From: Hyalella azteca
Lineage: Eukaryota > Arthropoda > Malacostraca > Amphipoda > Hyalellidae
Assembly: GCF_000764305.2 (NCBI RefSeq)
Contig: NW_025941456.1
Span: 124,001-188,000, forward strand
DNA length: 64,000 nucleotides
Direction of reading: 5' to 3'
Shown here one piece after another: positions 47,878 through 60,790 of this stretch. The translations under genes were made by a program, and so were the position numbers. The notes under the pieces are model-generated. The model did no database searches. It worked only from the letters and a program-made list of their open reading frames with translations, and was not told the DNA's origin. Position 1 is the stretch's first letter, and each line of letters opens with the position of its first letter.

Positions 47878-50800
47878 ACAGTTTTTGTCAGTAGATTAAT
47901 AAGTAAAGAATGCGTCAAGGCTTGGGAATGTGTATTTTAATTACTGTTCTTTAATTATAGGAAAGTTGCAAGGATTTGGTTTCTTCGCGGAAGTTGGTCC
48001 TCAGGTCCTCTTCGCTGGCTAATTAGAACTCAAATTTTGCTCAGCCAAGACACAAGAGCTTTCGACCTTAACATGAGATATATATACTCTGGAAAAATAT
48101 TCGGGCTTTTGCTACAATTAGAACCTTATATTATAATCAACATTAGAGCAATTTCTGTGAGAAAATTATGTGTGCACTATCGACAATTAAGAAAATCTTA
48201 TATGTGATGTTATTTGTAATTCTGATTCAATGTTCACTTATAGGAACGTGGAATTTCGATTCACGAATATACAGTTATATTAAGTTTATTTAAAGTTAAG
48301 TTAGGCAAGGCTAGGCTTGGGTTAAATTACGTTTAGATCACGACAGCCACAATCATCGCTTCAATGAAGAGGAAGCCAAATTCTGCAATGTAGATATACA
48401 AGTTCAACACTGTAACATAAACCAACTGACAATCTCACAAAGGCTCTCAGTCAGGAAAAAGTGTTATAATTCATTTGTATCTTACAAATGAATTAGTTTA
48501 ACACGCAAACTACATCTTGCGAAGTTACTATTAAAGTCAAACTTTTGATTACGTAACTGCAAATGTTTTCGAGTATGAAGATCGGGTTTCATAATAGTTG
48601 TTCTCTGTCTGGCAGAGAAATTGGACAGACGTTTTGTTAGAATCACTGCAGCGGCAGCGCAAATTGGAAGCCATGAGCCTGTGATAATTGAAGCTAAATT
48701 GATATAAAGTTTCGTGCCTGAGCGAAACCTAAAGACGGACGTCTCGTCGAGGAAGATGGCGCGCCGGCTGCTGTACAAAGTGACTTGTAGAAAAATAAAT
48801 ATAAACATTGACCAAATGATGCGTAGATTATGTTGGCTGCTGACAAGAAATGATCTGGACAAATATATTAAAGACAATTAGGAAGATCGAGGATCTTTCT
48901 TAAGTCAGTCAGGCAATTTTATGTTGTTTCCATTTATACTATTTATATATCATTGTCATTTTCTGTTGATAAATTCACAAAATGAATCATTCCTTTGCCG
49001 GTGGGGAATTTTTCTCATCTTAATATGCGAAAATACGAGTGGAACTAATTGTCAAGCTTGCAGGCTCACACTATTAACATCAACTTATTCAAATCGGTAA
49101 CAACGTTTTCAATGCACACACAAACAAAATTAACGTTAGTATATGAGTAAATTCAACCCGTTATTACTTCAGAGGGTTTTCATAAATTATAAAATGTGCA
49201 AGACTATGTACGTGAAGGAATTAAAAATTAATTCGCAATACATTGTTTCGGACTGAATGCTAGAGGGTAAATAATGTGCTGCAAATATTCACCTTAGTTT
49301 TAGTATCATCTTAAACACGACAAATTATCAAAAGCATATTCAAGTTCACATCCACACCAGCTGCTGTGAATCCCACAGGACTTTAAACCAAGCCTAGCTG
49401 GTGGAGCCAAAAAATCTGCGAAGACAACAAACATAACATCCACTGTCGGTCACTGAATAATTTGTGCCAGGAAGTATTCTTTAAGAAGGTTCTACTTTAG
49501 AGACGCATTGGCTCTCAGCGTCAACAACATTAGCTTTCGTGCATTTTTCAGACCTCCTGCAATTATATCAGGAATCCCGCTATATTCGTTCGTTCAATAC
49601 AAGTTATATTAAAATCATATTGAATTAAAAAACTTGCTGAGTAATAATAACGAGAAACCAAAACGAAGAATTTTCACCGCAGTACGTAACTTCATTTAAA
49701 GCACCAAGAAGCGTACAATGAATGATCTCGGTAGCCATTATATGGGAGTGTCGAAGCATTTCGTGCAGATTGTCACTGCCAGAGTTCGCCAGCCTAAGCA
49801 TTTATGGTACCTGCATTACGCTCATTAACATAGCATAGCTCATTAACGTCAATGAGACTGGTACTATTAGGTCCTGACTGTCCCTTCGGCCTCATTGCTG
49901 ACAGGACTGGCGGTTAGCTGGATAAAGATCAGGGTTATTACAGTTCCAGGCACCGCTTGGGCACACGTGTCATCAGGGCACAAGTTAACAACCACAGTTC
50001 GGGGTCAGTCTCTGGCAGCACAATAATCATGAACACAATTGTGTCACCTGGGCACCAGGGTTACCATTTATTATTTAGTGCTACTAAAAGCCAAATTATT
50101 ATCTGGTAATGTACAATTTTTGCTAGAAATTATTCAACGACAGAGACATCATAATATCATTATTTATTTGGTAAGCATGCGAGCCGAGTTGAACACGAGC
50201 CTAGTTGAACCTAGTTGGCTAGTCACAAAAATATCAGTACCTACGTCGATAGTCGTCTAAATCAATGTCTCTTTGAGAATAAATATTCCGTTACTTATGG
50301 CAGCTAATGCACGTAAGTGGGAACGTGACCATTATAATGACGGCAAATTAAAGCTGCTTATTCTTGGAGGCATTTGCCCAGAGATCGATGGCTGCCGTGG
50401 CATTCTCGCTCCGTAGAGTTTGTGAGACAAAGGCTTGAGGTTCTCAGGGACATTCAGGAGAGGCCCTTTCAATTCATTATTGCGGCATTTGCGCTGTCGT
50501 TGGCCACTCATGTTCATTAGAAGGGCGCCTTAAGAAAAACATAAGTGGAACCTAACCACTTGTAACGATGAAATACATTAAGTTTTAGTTTGTTTTGCCA
50601 AGTGCCCTAGGTATATAGATAGAATTATCTATTTTTTTACTTTATCCTGCATATATGAAGATCATGTTATTGATTCATTCGTTATAGTATTTAAACTTAA
50701 TTTTAACTCATGGTTTTTATACATATCTGTGAGCGATATTTTTCTCGACTTTGGAAAATTTTTATCAATTCATCAGAAGTAGCAGCTATAATTTCAACAA

Positions 50801-51593
50801 TTAAATATAAGTAGGTATATATTGCAATAAAATGATGCAAATTTAAATTTTTCTTTCGCTCAATCAGTCGAACAAAATAGCAGTAACTTGAATTTAATCA
50901 TATTTCTTATTAAGTTCATTACGAATATACATTATGTATGCATATTAAGATGATAACCAAGTTTAGCTAAGTATTTAAAATCTTTATTATGAGAGAAACT
51001 CACATGACCTTGAATGACTGTAAAGACCTCAGAGATGTCAAAAAAATATCGTGAGCAAAGGACCACTAACTACTCGTGATTGCTCCTCGTTAAAGTAAAA
51101 ACGTTCAGTTTTATTGAGCCGTCAAAGCAGTGCGTCCAACAACAACTCGGTGTCATTATTAAAAAGAATTTTAATTTTCGAGAGAATTCGTTATATTTTT
51201 GGATAGAATGGGAAATTGCACTCGTTAATTTAGTTTAATTCACGGATTAATTTTCCATTCATTCATTTCACAGCATCTTTTTACAAATATCTCGCACCTC
51301 ATCACAATAAGTCAAAATTTTCTGGCTTATTTTGGATTAATCCAGTAATATTTACTAATCGAGACAGCGAAGTTTTGCTGAAAAAATAAATGCTCAGAAC
51401 TCTCAATAAAAGTGAGAAAGAAGAACATGGACCAGGCATGTAATAATTGTATGTAAGAAACTCGTACATTTAATTATGAACATTTCAACGATTTTCTTCA
51501 GATTCCCACGAAAAATACTGGACTAGAGTGAATTACCTGAATAGGAAAATCAGGAATGGTTTCACATTCGTTAACCTTAGATCAAAAAAGACA
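47878..51593. other. No supported gene
   Basis: AT-rich. Only the weak exon candidate at 48729-48783 stands out. Frames at 50039-50260 and 50332-50517 are not recognised. Confidence 0.5.
48729..48783 (-). CDS. Candidate small exon, unknown gene
   Basis: A GC-rich island in AT-rich DNA reads TLYSSRRAIFLDETSVF on the minus strand, between TTTTTCTACAAG (acceptor-like, with AAG in place of the usual CAG) and CTTTAG|GTTTCG (weak donor). It lies in a 131-codon open frame (48482-48877) that has a hydrophobic start. Phases would be 1 in, 2 out. Nothing recognised. Weak case; the whole frame may be chance. Confidence 0.2.
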
Positions 51594-51900
51594 TTACAAT
51601 TCCCATCGAGGTATATTCAGTATGTGGTTGTACGTCTGTCTGTGCGGTAAATAGGAACGTTTAACGATAAACCAGTGACCACGGGTTGCTGACGCTGGGC
51701 CACAATTGAATATGATAGAATTTTCAGCTCGCATTCTATAACATTTCACCAAAAAATACCTTGCAATTCCCATCGTGGAATATTCAGTATGTGGTTGTAC
51801 GTCTGTCAGTGCGGTAAAATACGTACGTTTAACGACAAACCAGTGACCACTGGTAGCTGACGCTGGGCCACAATTGAATATGATAGAATTTTCATCTCGC
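51594..51900. repeat. ~167-bp tandem duplication
   Basis: ATTCAGTATGTGGTTGTACG, TAAACCAGTGACCAC/ACAAACCAGTGACCAC and GACGCTGGGCCACAATTGAA then TATGATAGAATTTTCA occur in both halves, about 167 bases apart. The 153-codon minus frame over it (51594-52055) is partly repeat-driven and not recognised. Confidence 0.88.
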
Positions 51901-52302
51901 AGCGCGCAAAGCTCCTTGATCGTCAGACACGCGCACGATCCGATATTCGGCAAGGGAATCTGCATAAATCGAGCGGCCAGTGAGATTGAGAGCACTTCCC
52001 TGGCATCGCAAAGCCCCACTGAAACACAGCGCTGATCTGTATCAGAATGACCCACTAGATAATTATTGGCTTCAGGAGGGAGCTCACTGAATCATTACCG
52101 GCAGATCTGACATGTACAGGATAATTCTAGATGATGAACTCAATTTAAAAATTTCGTTTTTAATTAAGTATGAATTCAAAATTAATAATTTAGAAACGAA
52201 CTGAAAGAGAAAGACTCCATTTTTTAACCTATTCAAACGCGGAATTTGGCGGCAGCGGTAGTTGCAGAAAACTACATTTCCTACACGGTAAGTTCAGGAA
52301 GT

Positions 52303-52337
52303 TCAGGAAGTGAACTACACGGTAGTTCACTTCCTGA
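52303..52337. repeat. Perfect hairpin, 16-bp stem, 3-base loop
   Basis: TCAGGAAGTGAACTAC (52303-52318), loop ACG, then GTAGTTCACTTCCTGA (52322-52337). Another AAGTTCAGG copy lies just to the left. It sits inside the transposase remnant and looks like a local inverted duplication. Confidence 0.9.
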
Positions 52338-52452
52338 GCGTTGGGTAGGACGCATAGGAAATGAAGATCTGGCTCTACACTTCCGGCCACCGAGATCGCC
52401 TGATATCATGCATGTGACTATTTCTTGTGGGATTACGTCAAGGAAGCTGTTT

Positions 52453-52539
52453 ACGTCCCGCCTCTACCAGCAACTCTCTTTGCGTCCCGCCTCTACCAGC
52501 AACTCTGTTTACGTCCCGCCTCTACCAGCAGCTCTAGTT
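52453..52539 (+). repeat. 29-bp tandem repeat, 3 copies, inside the transposase remnant
   Basis: Three units starting at 52453, 52482 and 52511, each like ACGTCCCGCCTCTACCAGCA followed by ACTCTGTTT. The unit codes VPPLPA in one frame. Two extra copies add 58 bases, changing the frame by one. Confidence 0.9.
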
Positions 52540-53523
52540 GATCTGAAGAACCGTATCACTGCTACGGTGCACTCAGTAACAGAAGATATGCTTTTTCGTG
52601 TGTGGGACGAGTTTGGCTACCGTTTAGATATTTGCCTTGCAGCACTAGGGGAACATATTCAACATTTATAAATATATAAAAAAAGTAATTTATCTCTTTC
52701 CATTGATGTATACAGTTTTGAATTCATACAAAAATACTTCCGAATTTATTAAATAGGGTGCATCACTTAGAAAAACACTGCATAATTCTATAAGAAGTCG
52801 ACCGGTATTCGTAATTCTATATGCAAGCATATTCTCAGTAAAGCAATACAGAAAATGATAAGACTGGGTGTAGAATGACGATTTTATTCACGTTAATGCG
52901 ACAAAAATTCATAGCGAACATAATTTTTCTTACCAAATTATAGTTAAGGCCGCAATCGCAGGGGCAAGAAATGGGGCAAAAAACCCTGCTATGCAATAAG
53001 CTGCGTATAACATGCGAGAGCATAATAAAACGTACAATATAAATATGAAAAAACTAGGTTTTCCACATTTTTCTCACTCTTATTTTTGTGTTTGCACGAA
53101 ACGAAACACAAATTTCTCGTTAGCAAACTCCCGATATTGCGTTAGTGTCTGAGCCCCACCGATTAATTAACACGGCAGACTTCCTCATGAGAAGTTACAG
53201 GGATAACTTCTTGTGCAGGTTGCCTCTAAATTTGCTGCACTTTGGCACCGATCAAATTTACACCTTGGCGCGAACAATACACGTAGTCCGCTTAACAGCG
53301 CGGAATGCAAGATCAGAGTTGGGGGTGTAAAATTAATGCAGTTGGCTTAAAAATTATGCAACAAAACATGGCATGATGGTTAAGCTGACTGCATGAACGG
53401 GTGTAGTTATGGTTGAGAATATTTTTTAGAATCGAAATTTTCTGCCATAAATGAACCTCTCGTAAATGGCTCATTAATTTTTGTCCAGGGTGGCTTGGAA
53501 TTGCTACGTCGCTTAAAACACAA

Positions 53524-53556
53524 ACAAAATAATAATAATAAATAATAATAATAATA
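53524..53556. repeat. (AAT)n microsatellite
   Basis: AATAATAATAAATAATAATA-type run, slightly interrupted. Confidence 0.9.
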
Positions 53557-54065
53557 GGGGCGGTTACAGCATTGATTAGGCTGTAGGCCTGTAGCAGATT
53601 CCTAACATTGCATAACATTCACAGCTTGTTGCGGTATCGAACACGCAACTCACTGCTTCAATTTCAGGGCTTAACTGCCCTGCCTCCTTGTTGATTCTGA
53701 CCAAAACCTGGCTAACAGAGCTGGAATCAAACTAAGAAGCTGAGGATACCAAGCGTTTACTTATTATTTATTTCACTTTTTGTGAAAAAAAATTTTAAAA
53801 TTCGTACTTGGACATGACCTACCCATTTAATTTTGGCGAAGTCACTTCACTAGCAATTACGGGTAAAGTCCCTTATCAATTAGGGAGGCCTGTGCTAGTG
53901 GAGAGTGGCCCAGGCAGAGAGGCCGTAGACCGCATCTTATCTTCGGAGATTTTTAATGGAAATCAAGTCGGGACTAATGGTTGAGAGAAGGCATAGAAAT
54001 TCCTGAGTTAAACAAATGAAAATGCCTATAGTAAAGTTTTTATCAAAGGATATGTGTCAAAGAAT

Positions 54066-54136
54066 ATATTATTATTGTTATTATGATTAATATTATTATT
54101 ATTATTATTATTATTATAATTATTATTATTATAATC
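54066..54136. repeat. (ATT)n microsatellite
   Basis: TATTATTGTTATTATGATTA then repeated ATT units, interrupted by ATAATTATT. Confidence 0.9.
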
Positions 54137-54689
54137 ATTTTCAGTTCATGTTTCTGTACTTGAATCTATACATTCGTCTGTCTGTGCCTCTGTACTTTTG
54201 TCAGTACTTGTGATTAGATACAAGTAGAAAGGGCAATTTTTTATGATAGTGCCATTCACTATCATACCATCTCGATAGTACACCTTCGTGTTATTTACAG
54301 CGCGGCTCATTGGAAACTATTTCCTAATAATATTTTAAGATTGTCAATAGTGTAACTAGTGTCAATAGTGGTAACAATGCAAAATGTTTTAAATGACACA
54401 AAGAATAAGTGATTTTGAGATGGTCACATGAAAATAAATCAGGTCAAATGATCAATGTTGTTTAGGCACCAAACATTAACTTGGCGTTGGGCGTTATTAC
54501 AACTGGACTTTACTGGAAGCAAATATAGAATTTTACCCAATAATTGATTCAACGCAACTAAATTGAATTTGATACTTCCGAGTTGAGCTCCGCAAATTAT
54601 GAATGAGTTGTTAGCAGAGAATAAAACTACGATCAATAAATATTAACTGAATTAGCTTCATGAGATTTAACATTTGGAAAGATCACAGC

Positions 54690-54832
54690 CAGGCGAACAG
54701 GCTGTTAGTGTCAGGCGCCCTGGTTGTTTGTGTCAGGCGAACAGGCTGTTAGTGCCAGGCGCCCTGGTTGTTTGTGCCAGGCGAACAGACTGTTAGTGCA
54801 AGGCGCCCTGGTTGTTGGTGCCAGGCTCCTTT
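54690..54832. repeat. 44-bp tandem repeat, about 3.3 copies
   Basis: Unit GCCAGGCGAACAGGCTGTTA then GTGCCAGGCGCCCTGGTTGT then TTGT; it contains CAGGCGCCCTG, a near palindrome. Confidence 0.92.
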
Positions 54833-56034
54833 AACTCCACTTGCAGTTCAATCCAAATCAGTTATTTACTTTATCATCCTCTTGTGCACAAACAGCTATA
54901 GATTGCCGATATTATTCTGTTCTTCGTCTTAGATAGTGTTTCTGAAATTTGTTTCTGAAATTATATTCTGTGTGGAATATCTCTGAAATTAAATCATCAG
55001 ATCCCGAGGAGAATTTATAGGCTAGTGACGGGATAGAAAATTCTCCTGGAGTACGTGTGAGCGGCGAACACCCATTCGTATTCCCATAGCTTACCATCAG
55101 ACATTCGTGTTCTTTTTGTCATATAAATAAATAAGCCTGTAAAGTGCTAGAAACGCATCTCATTTGCATTTTTTATGAATTCATGAATAAATTTTTTTCA
55201 TTCATCTTGCATTTACGAAATTCCAAATTAACAATAAACTGACAAAAAATGGATCATGGCCACTTTTTACATGATTTATCAGCCAATCTTTAATAAAGCG
55301 CTCTTCAAGATGCAAGCGAAGTTTGCGACACTGCAGCGGAGATGGTCAGCAAGCTTCATTATCATTAAAATAGCTAGAGCGAACTAAATGTGTTCCGTCT
55401 CATTAACGGCACTCGGCTTGGATTTAAAACGACTAGATTTACTCATCTTATCCTGAGTGAATGAATATACGTAGTTACATTTGCCTTTCAAAATCAACGG
55501 GGCTCAAGTAGAGGAGAATTTCTTAACTAACCGACATGACAGAGAAAAAATCGCTGATTTTCCCTCATTGCTTCCAATAACAAATATGTATGCGACTGTA
55601 CAAATTACTTGAGTGATAAATAAGTACAATAATTTGTGTGATATGCCTAACAAAGCTAATGCGTCAGCTGGCCCAGGCGCTTCTTACAACTACCACTACA
55701 CGACACATAAGAAGCATACCAAAATTTTATGTGCCATTTACTCGCAATTCGAAACAAGTCATAACACCTTGAAAATTTGCGGCAGAGATATGCTCGGTAT
55801 TTAAAAGAACATGAAGATAGAATCGCACGTGGCACGACACCAATTAAAACACCAAGGCAGTTAGGGCTGCTCTATATTATGTAATGAAGCGTTTCGTGCT
55901 CAAGGTTTTGATATCGTCGGCACCAGCAGGGTAATTTGTCACACGCTACACAGCACCGAGCAACTTGACGGCCGAGAGCACCGACCACCTGCCCTAACCA
56001 CCGCCAGGCGCATACTGGCGGAATGCCACGACCT

Positions 56035-56333
56035 GCGCCTGGAATGGTCCTGGAATAACGCCATACGGAATGTGTGCATGCAAGCAGCTGGAATGGTCCT
56101 GGAATAACGCCATACGGAATGTGTGCATGCAAGCAGCTGGAATGGTCCTGGAATAATGTCATACGGAATGTCTGCCTGCAAGCAGCTGGAATAGTCCTGG
56201 AATAACGCCATACGGAATGTCTGCATGCAAGCCGCTGGAATGGTCCTGGAATCACGCCATACGGAATGTCTGCATGCAAGCCGCTGGAATGGTCCTGGAA
56301 TCACGCCATACGGAATGTCTGCATGCAAGCAGC
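56035..56333. repeat. 49-bp tandem repeat, 6 copies
   Basis: Unit CTGGAATGGTCCTGGAATAA then CGCCATACGGAATGTGTGCA then TGCAAGCAG, period 49 (GGAATGG at 56041 and 56090). Six CATACGG cores. Two overlapping minus frames of 129 and 135 codons (HADIPYGVIPGPFQ, RHSVWRYSRTIPA) are repeat products. Confidence 0.95.
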
Positions 56334-56659
56334 TGCAATGCTTTTTTCGAGTTTATAGAGTTTAGCAATTTTCGGAACTGGAATGGTTTCATCCATGCCC
56401 ACTTGTAACACTCAAGTTTGTCACACTCTCAGAATAATAACGTGCAAGTAATTGATCATAAGAAAAACTTGAAAACTAGTTTTCAAACAAATATGGTCCA
56501 TGTATGCTTACAAATTTTTGAAGAATTTTAAACTCTTATCAATAAAACTGAAGTTTTCAATATATTAAATGCTGCATTATGCAATTTTCAATAGACTGAC
56601 TGCGCCTAAATCGGTTTATGCATCATCCCGTCTTACCCGTGCTCATTCATCTCGCATTC

Positions 56660-56880
56660 CTTATTCGCATTCACCCTGCACATTCATCCCGTATTCTCCA
56701 AGAAAGTTTATCCCGTCTTCACCATACACATTCATCCTGTATTCCCCAAAGAAAGTTTATCCTGTCTTCACCATACACATTCATCCCATATTCCAAGAAA
56801 GTTTATCCCGTCTTCACCATGCACATTCATCGCGTCCTCCTATTGCACATTCATCCGGTCTTCCTGATGGTCTTTATTCC
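56660..56880. repeat. ~48-bp tandem repeat, 3-4 copies
   Basis: AGAAAGTTTATCCCGTCTTC then ACCATACACATTCATCC recurs at about 56701, 56750 and 56796, with more diverged CATTCATCCCG units on both sides. Explains the plus frames of 121 and 129 codons. Confidence 0.88.
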
Positions 56881-56999
56881 AGGATTCTCTATTCACATTC
56901 ATTCCGCACCTACAAGTTCACTTCATTATTGTAGCTTGGGAACCTTCGTCAAATTTCCACCGGCATTGAGGAAGAAAGGCTGGTCTTTCCTTTGCCAGC

Positions 57000-59900
57000 C
57001 TCCCTAAGGGGAGATTATGACTTGAATGATCATTTTTCATGGATCCCTTTAGACTTTTGGCCCGTAATTCCTGCTTCTGCTTAACGATCTTTCTCGTTAA
57101 TGGGAGGTTAAAGGGACTACGCTGCTCCAACGAACGTGGATCTGAACACCAGCACGTGGATCTGAACACCCCATTGCTAGATTGATAAAGTTAGGAACCA
57201 AACCTGCTAGTATATCCAGTATAGCCTCATGAGATGTAATTTGTATGTGTATCAATTTCATAAGCTTCACATGTCATGAGCGTTTAATTTACAGGTGTTG
57301 CAGTGAGTAATTCAAAATCACTTTTGCAAACTCTTACAACCGACAGTTGAAAAATATGAATCAACGATTGGCATTGATATACGATATTATAATAGACAGG
57401 CAAACACGAGCGATGACGCGATTACAGAGAAGAGGCTGAAAATGAAGTCTCGACATTTTGTCCTTCAGCCTCAGAGCGTCTCTCTAATATACGCACTCAA
57501 TGAGAATAATGGCAGCTTCTCATTAGAGCATCACAAAAATTCGTGTCGGCCGAAATTTTCGTGCGAATTAAAAATATTCGCATCGCTGGAGGGAGACCCG
57601 CATAAATTAAGGTGCGGTCTTAACTTCAAAGGTAAGCTCAGTGGTGCTGAAGACTTTAGGATTTTGCTTTCAATTTTTTCTGAACTGGAGTTCATGTTGA
57701 GTACGTCGATGGAAAAATGGCTATATGTCGACAAATAATGAACTAGAATTAATCCAAGCATGACACGTCAGATTTGCAATAAGTATCATATATTATAAAG
57801 GGCTTGTAGGGATAACTAGACAGGATATCACGCATTAAATAATTTCGCAGTTTGTTACTAATTTTCAGAGCCACTAACTTTAAACTCATCATTTCGCCAA
57901 CGATTTATTCAACCATTATTGATATTTTTACCATAAATGTTTTTTTTTTCAGCAGGATTGCATGCCACCTCATAATATTTCTGCAACAGGATTTCCACCG
58001 TATATTATTTTTGTAGTAGGATTTCGGCTCTTATGCTGGTTTTGCAGCACCATATATGGCAACGTTCATGTTCTTTCAGAAACAGGATTGCAACGCTCAC
58101 GAAGGAATGCTGCCAAAGTAGCCCATTTTTCTTCCATTCAACCATATGGTGGAAAGACTCTCAAGAATTGGATCAATTTGTTTCCTCATTTCGGTGGAAA
58201 GCTTCGAGCGTCTGTACCACTGACAGTATTGGCACGGTCTGCAGCCAATAAACTTGTCGGTAAATTTATCTGATGTCGTTGTGTCTACGAAGCGCGTACA
58301 TCGTACACTCGGACTGCGACTCATTATCAACGTAGACTTCATTGAATATTTCGTTAAAATTAAAGATTTTATACGTGTCTCATTACGTGGCAATTTCTCA
58401 ATGATAGTTTTCTTTGCCTAAATTCTTCGATCTGATGAAGGTCACGATCGGTTTTGACGTTTTCGTGGAGTTTCTGGCGTTAATAATGATTTTGTAACAA
58501 AATTTTATGATCTTTTCATAAGTGGTAACCCGGTTTATTAAATGCCAAAGATCTGACTTCTTTCTCGATCCCAAATTTCGTATATTCCATATAGCCAATG
58601 ACGTTCATTTTGTGGCGACGTGACGCAAAATTCGCGACGCAAAATTTGTAAAGTAAATTTTCGTCAGCCTTAGGTAACATCGCCTGCTGTTGTTTGACGT
58701 CGCAGCTTGCGCATTCATCGCATGTCTGAGCGCTGCACACGAACGCTCATAAGATAAAGAGAAAAATTAGGTCGAGGATTCTCCTGCATGAATATTGATT
58801 TTGATATAATGGAATTTAACGCAAATGATATTCATCAAAATTGATAATGATAATAATTATACAAGTTAAGTAGGACGAACCAAACCTACTGAACCGTAAA
58901 ATTCATTATTGCATTTAAATCAGTTTATCACGGTTCAAGAGCTCATGCTTGAGAAGCAAGCTTTAAAATCAGGATTTGATGTTTTTGGCCTTTCCCGAAG
59001 TTAACAAAATAACGTTTTGAAATTTCTTACAATACGATTATATAGGCAGCTAATATAAAAGGAAAATCGACACTAAAATTATCAATACTGTATAACACAA
59101 TACAAAACATTAATATTTAAGCAACATTAATAATATCGTAGAACTCTCTAGGAACGCACATCAATCAATAGTGAAACCCCCAGACGCAGAGATGAATAAT
59201 ATACACGGCTTTTTGAAGATGCATCAAAGATGATTGAAAACTTTAACGAAAAGACTTATCATCTTTGTACCTTATAAATTGCAACTTTTGAAATGTACGT
59301 ACAGAATAATATGCATAAACTAAATTAAATTCCTTCTACAATAAAATCCAACTTTACTCTCAAGCTAAATACAAGTTAGAGTTCGCCGATATGTGACTGC
59401 ACAGTTCACAATTTTGGCAACATAACAGCACAGTTCAAGTATCCTCGAATAAAACTTATTTATGGTAGAAAAACCTGACATTAAACTGCTTTCAAGATTT
59501 TCCTCTCTGATTTCCCACGATACAAATCACGCGTTTTTGAACCCAATAAACATCCTATAGAAACTGCCATGTGCCGCCCTTCAAACGAATTAGGATGTCG
59601 CTTCAGCTTTATTGCAACGTTCGTGGTCAAAAATTGAGAGTCTCATTTATTTTCAAGAACTCCAGCCATTAAAGCCAATCTATCCCAATGATATCATCGT
59701 AAAGCGCTCCCTCGTGATGACCCTGATAGCTTGGAAGACTCACATTTACCTTTGAACTCATCTTTGATGAACGGTCGTCCATGTTTCCGTAAACATGGCA
59801 GATGAGCTCTGATCTTTTCAGGGCAAGAAAAATGACGAGAAACTGAAACTGCTCCATTACGATTTAAATTATTTTAAATTCTTTTTCGATTTAAATTATT

Positions 59901-60470
59901 TTTCCGAAACTGCTTCGAACTTTATAATTTAAATCATTTGTAATTCTTTCTAACGTTTTCACTCTCGTATCACGTGCTTATATGTCCGTGACGCTCTCAA
60001 ATAATATTATTGACGCATAACAACGCAACGATGGACAAGTTGCATCCGTCAACGCTCAGTGTGAGCGCTGGTTTCTGAAATGCTGCGCTGGTTGACCGTT
60101 ACTTGGTTGCATGTGACGCTAGAGCTATTAATAAACTAATTTTTTGTTACAATACATTTATTATTACAATGAAACTTTTATCTATTGTAATTATAACAGC
60201 AATTAATAAGAGAAAATTAAGCAGTTTTTATCATTTTAAAAGAATTAATACACGTTAAAATGACACAAAAACTTCATAACACCAACTGAGTAATCCTCAA
60301 GCCTATAAGATGCATCACGACGTTTCAGTAAAAAAGCACTACAATTAATATGTTAAGTGACACAAGAGGTTGCTACTTGATGCAACTCTTAAGTAATGTA
60401 AGTGCCTCACAAGCGCTGGCATAGCAGGGTTAACGTTTGTGTGTACTGTACAGCATTGTTGGTGTAGTCG
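57000..60470. other. No supported gene
   Basis: Frames at 57442-57738 (98 codons), 57962-58273 (103 codons) and 58097-58393 overlap frames on the opposite strand and show no recognisable domain. AATTTAAATTATTTT-type repeats at 59855-59935. Confidence 0.5.
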
Positions 60471-60479
60471 ACAACGTTG

Positions 60480-60790
60480 GTCACTAGCAGCACCTGAAGC
60501 AAGTGCATTTTCTTACATTTAGTTTTAAGACAGTGCAGCCCGCGTATTGAGTGTAATGCATGTAGCACTTGTAATGGATGCAGGACATGTAACACGCGTA
60601 GAGTGATATGTAGCCCGAGCAGTAGGTGGAACAAGCTGAACATGCTATGAGCATTTAGCACGCACAGCACATGTGTGGCATGCGAAGCAAGGGCTTGGCG
60701 TGCAGCACGTGGAGCAGGTGCTGTATAACGTGCAGTGTATGTCTTAGCAAATAACGTGCAGTATATAACTCAGCGTCGTGCTAACTATAA
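60480..60790. repeat. Low-complexity GCAT/AGCACGTG-rich stretch
   Basis: Many loosely repeated GCATGTAGCAC, GCAGCACGTGGAGCAGGTGC and ACATGTAACACGCG units without a fixed period; the 87-codon minus frame (VLHVLHPLQVLHALHS) comes from this bias. Confidence 0.7.

Larger units (their letters stand above)
52246..52671 (+). pseudogene. Decayed Tc1/mariner (IS630) type transposase, C-terminal part
   Basis: The open frame carries LPERWVGRIGNEDLALHF, then RPPRSPDI, and later VYVPPLPAALVDLKNRIT, MLFRVWDEFGYRLDIC and GEHIQHL. This is the order seen at the C-terminus of insect Tc1/mariner-like transposases (RSPDLTP-D motif, FLWGYVK, PPLP, then R(V/I)W..L.YR.D.C...G.HI.HL). The CDYFLWDYVKEAVYV piece, holding the expected third catalytic Asp, is present near 52413-52455 but in another frame, so the enzyme is broken. 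A 29-bp unit is present three times at 52453-52539 and shifts the frame back. No N-terminal part is seen upstream. Likely dead. Confidence 0.72.
52672..56034. other. No supported gene apart from listed repeats
   Basis: Frames at 52835, 53145, 53313, 54439, 54912 and 55613 (60-101 codons) are not recognised. A GC-richer patch at 55900-56030 is open on the minus strand as an extension of the 49-bp array frames. Confidence 0.5.

Noticed and set aside
55872..56328. Minus frames of 129 and 135 codons (HADIPYGVIPGPFQ)
   Set aside because: Products of the 49-bp tandem repeat; two overlapping frames show the same repeating peptides in different order.
56569..57007. Plus frames of 121 and 129 codons (SRIPYSHSPCTFIPYS, HSSRILQESLSRLHHTHSS)
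   Set aside because: Driven by the ~48-bp repeat; two frames of the same repeat are open together.
57946..58060. CAGCAGGATTGCATGCCACC, resembling the QQDGAPPH motif of Tc1/mariner transposases
   Set aside because: Only about ten residues look alike (QQDCMPPHN) and nothing downstream follows the transposase pattern.
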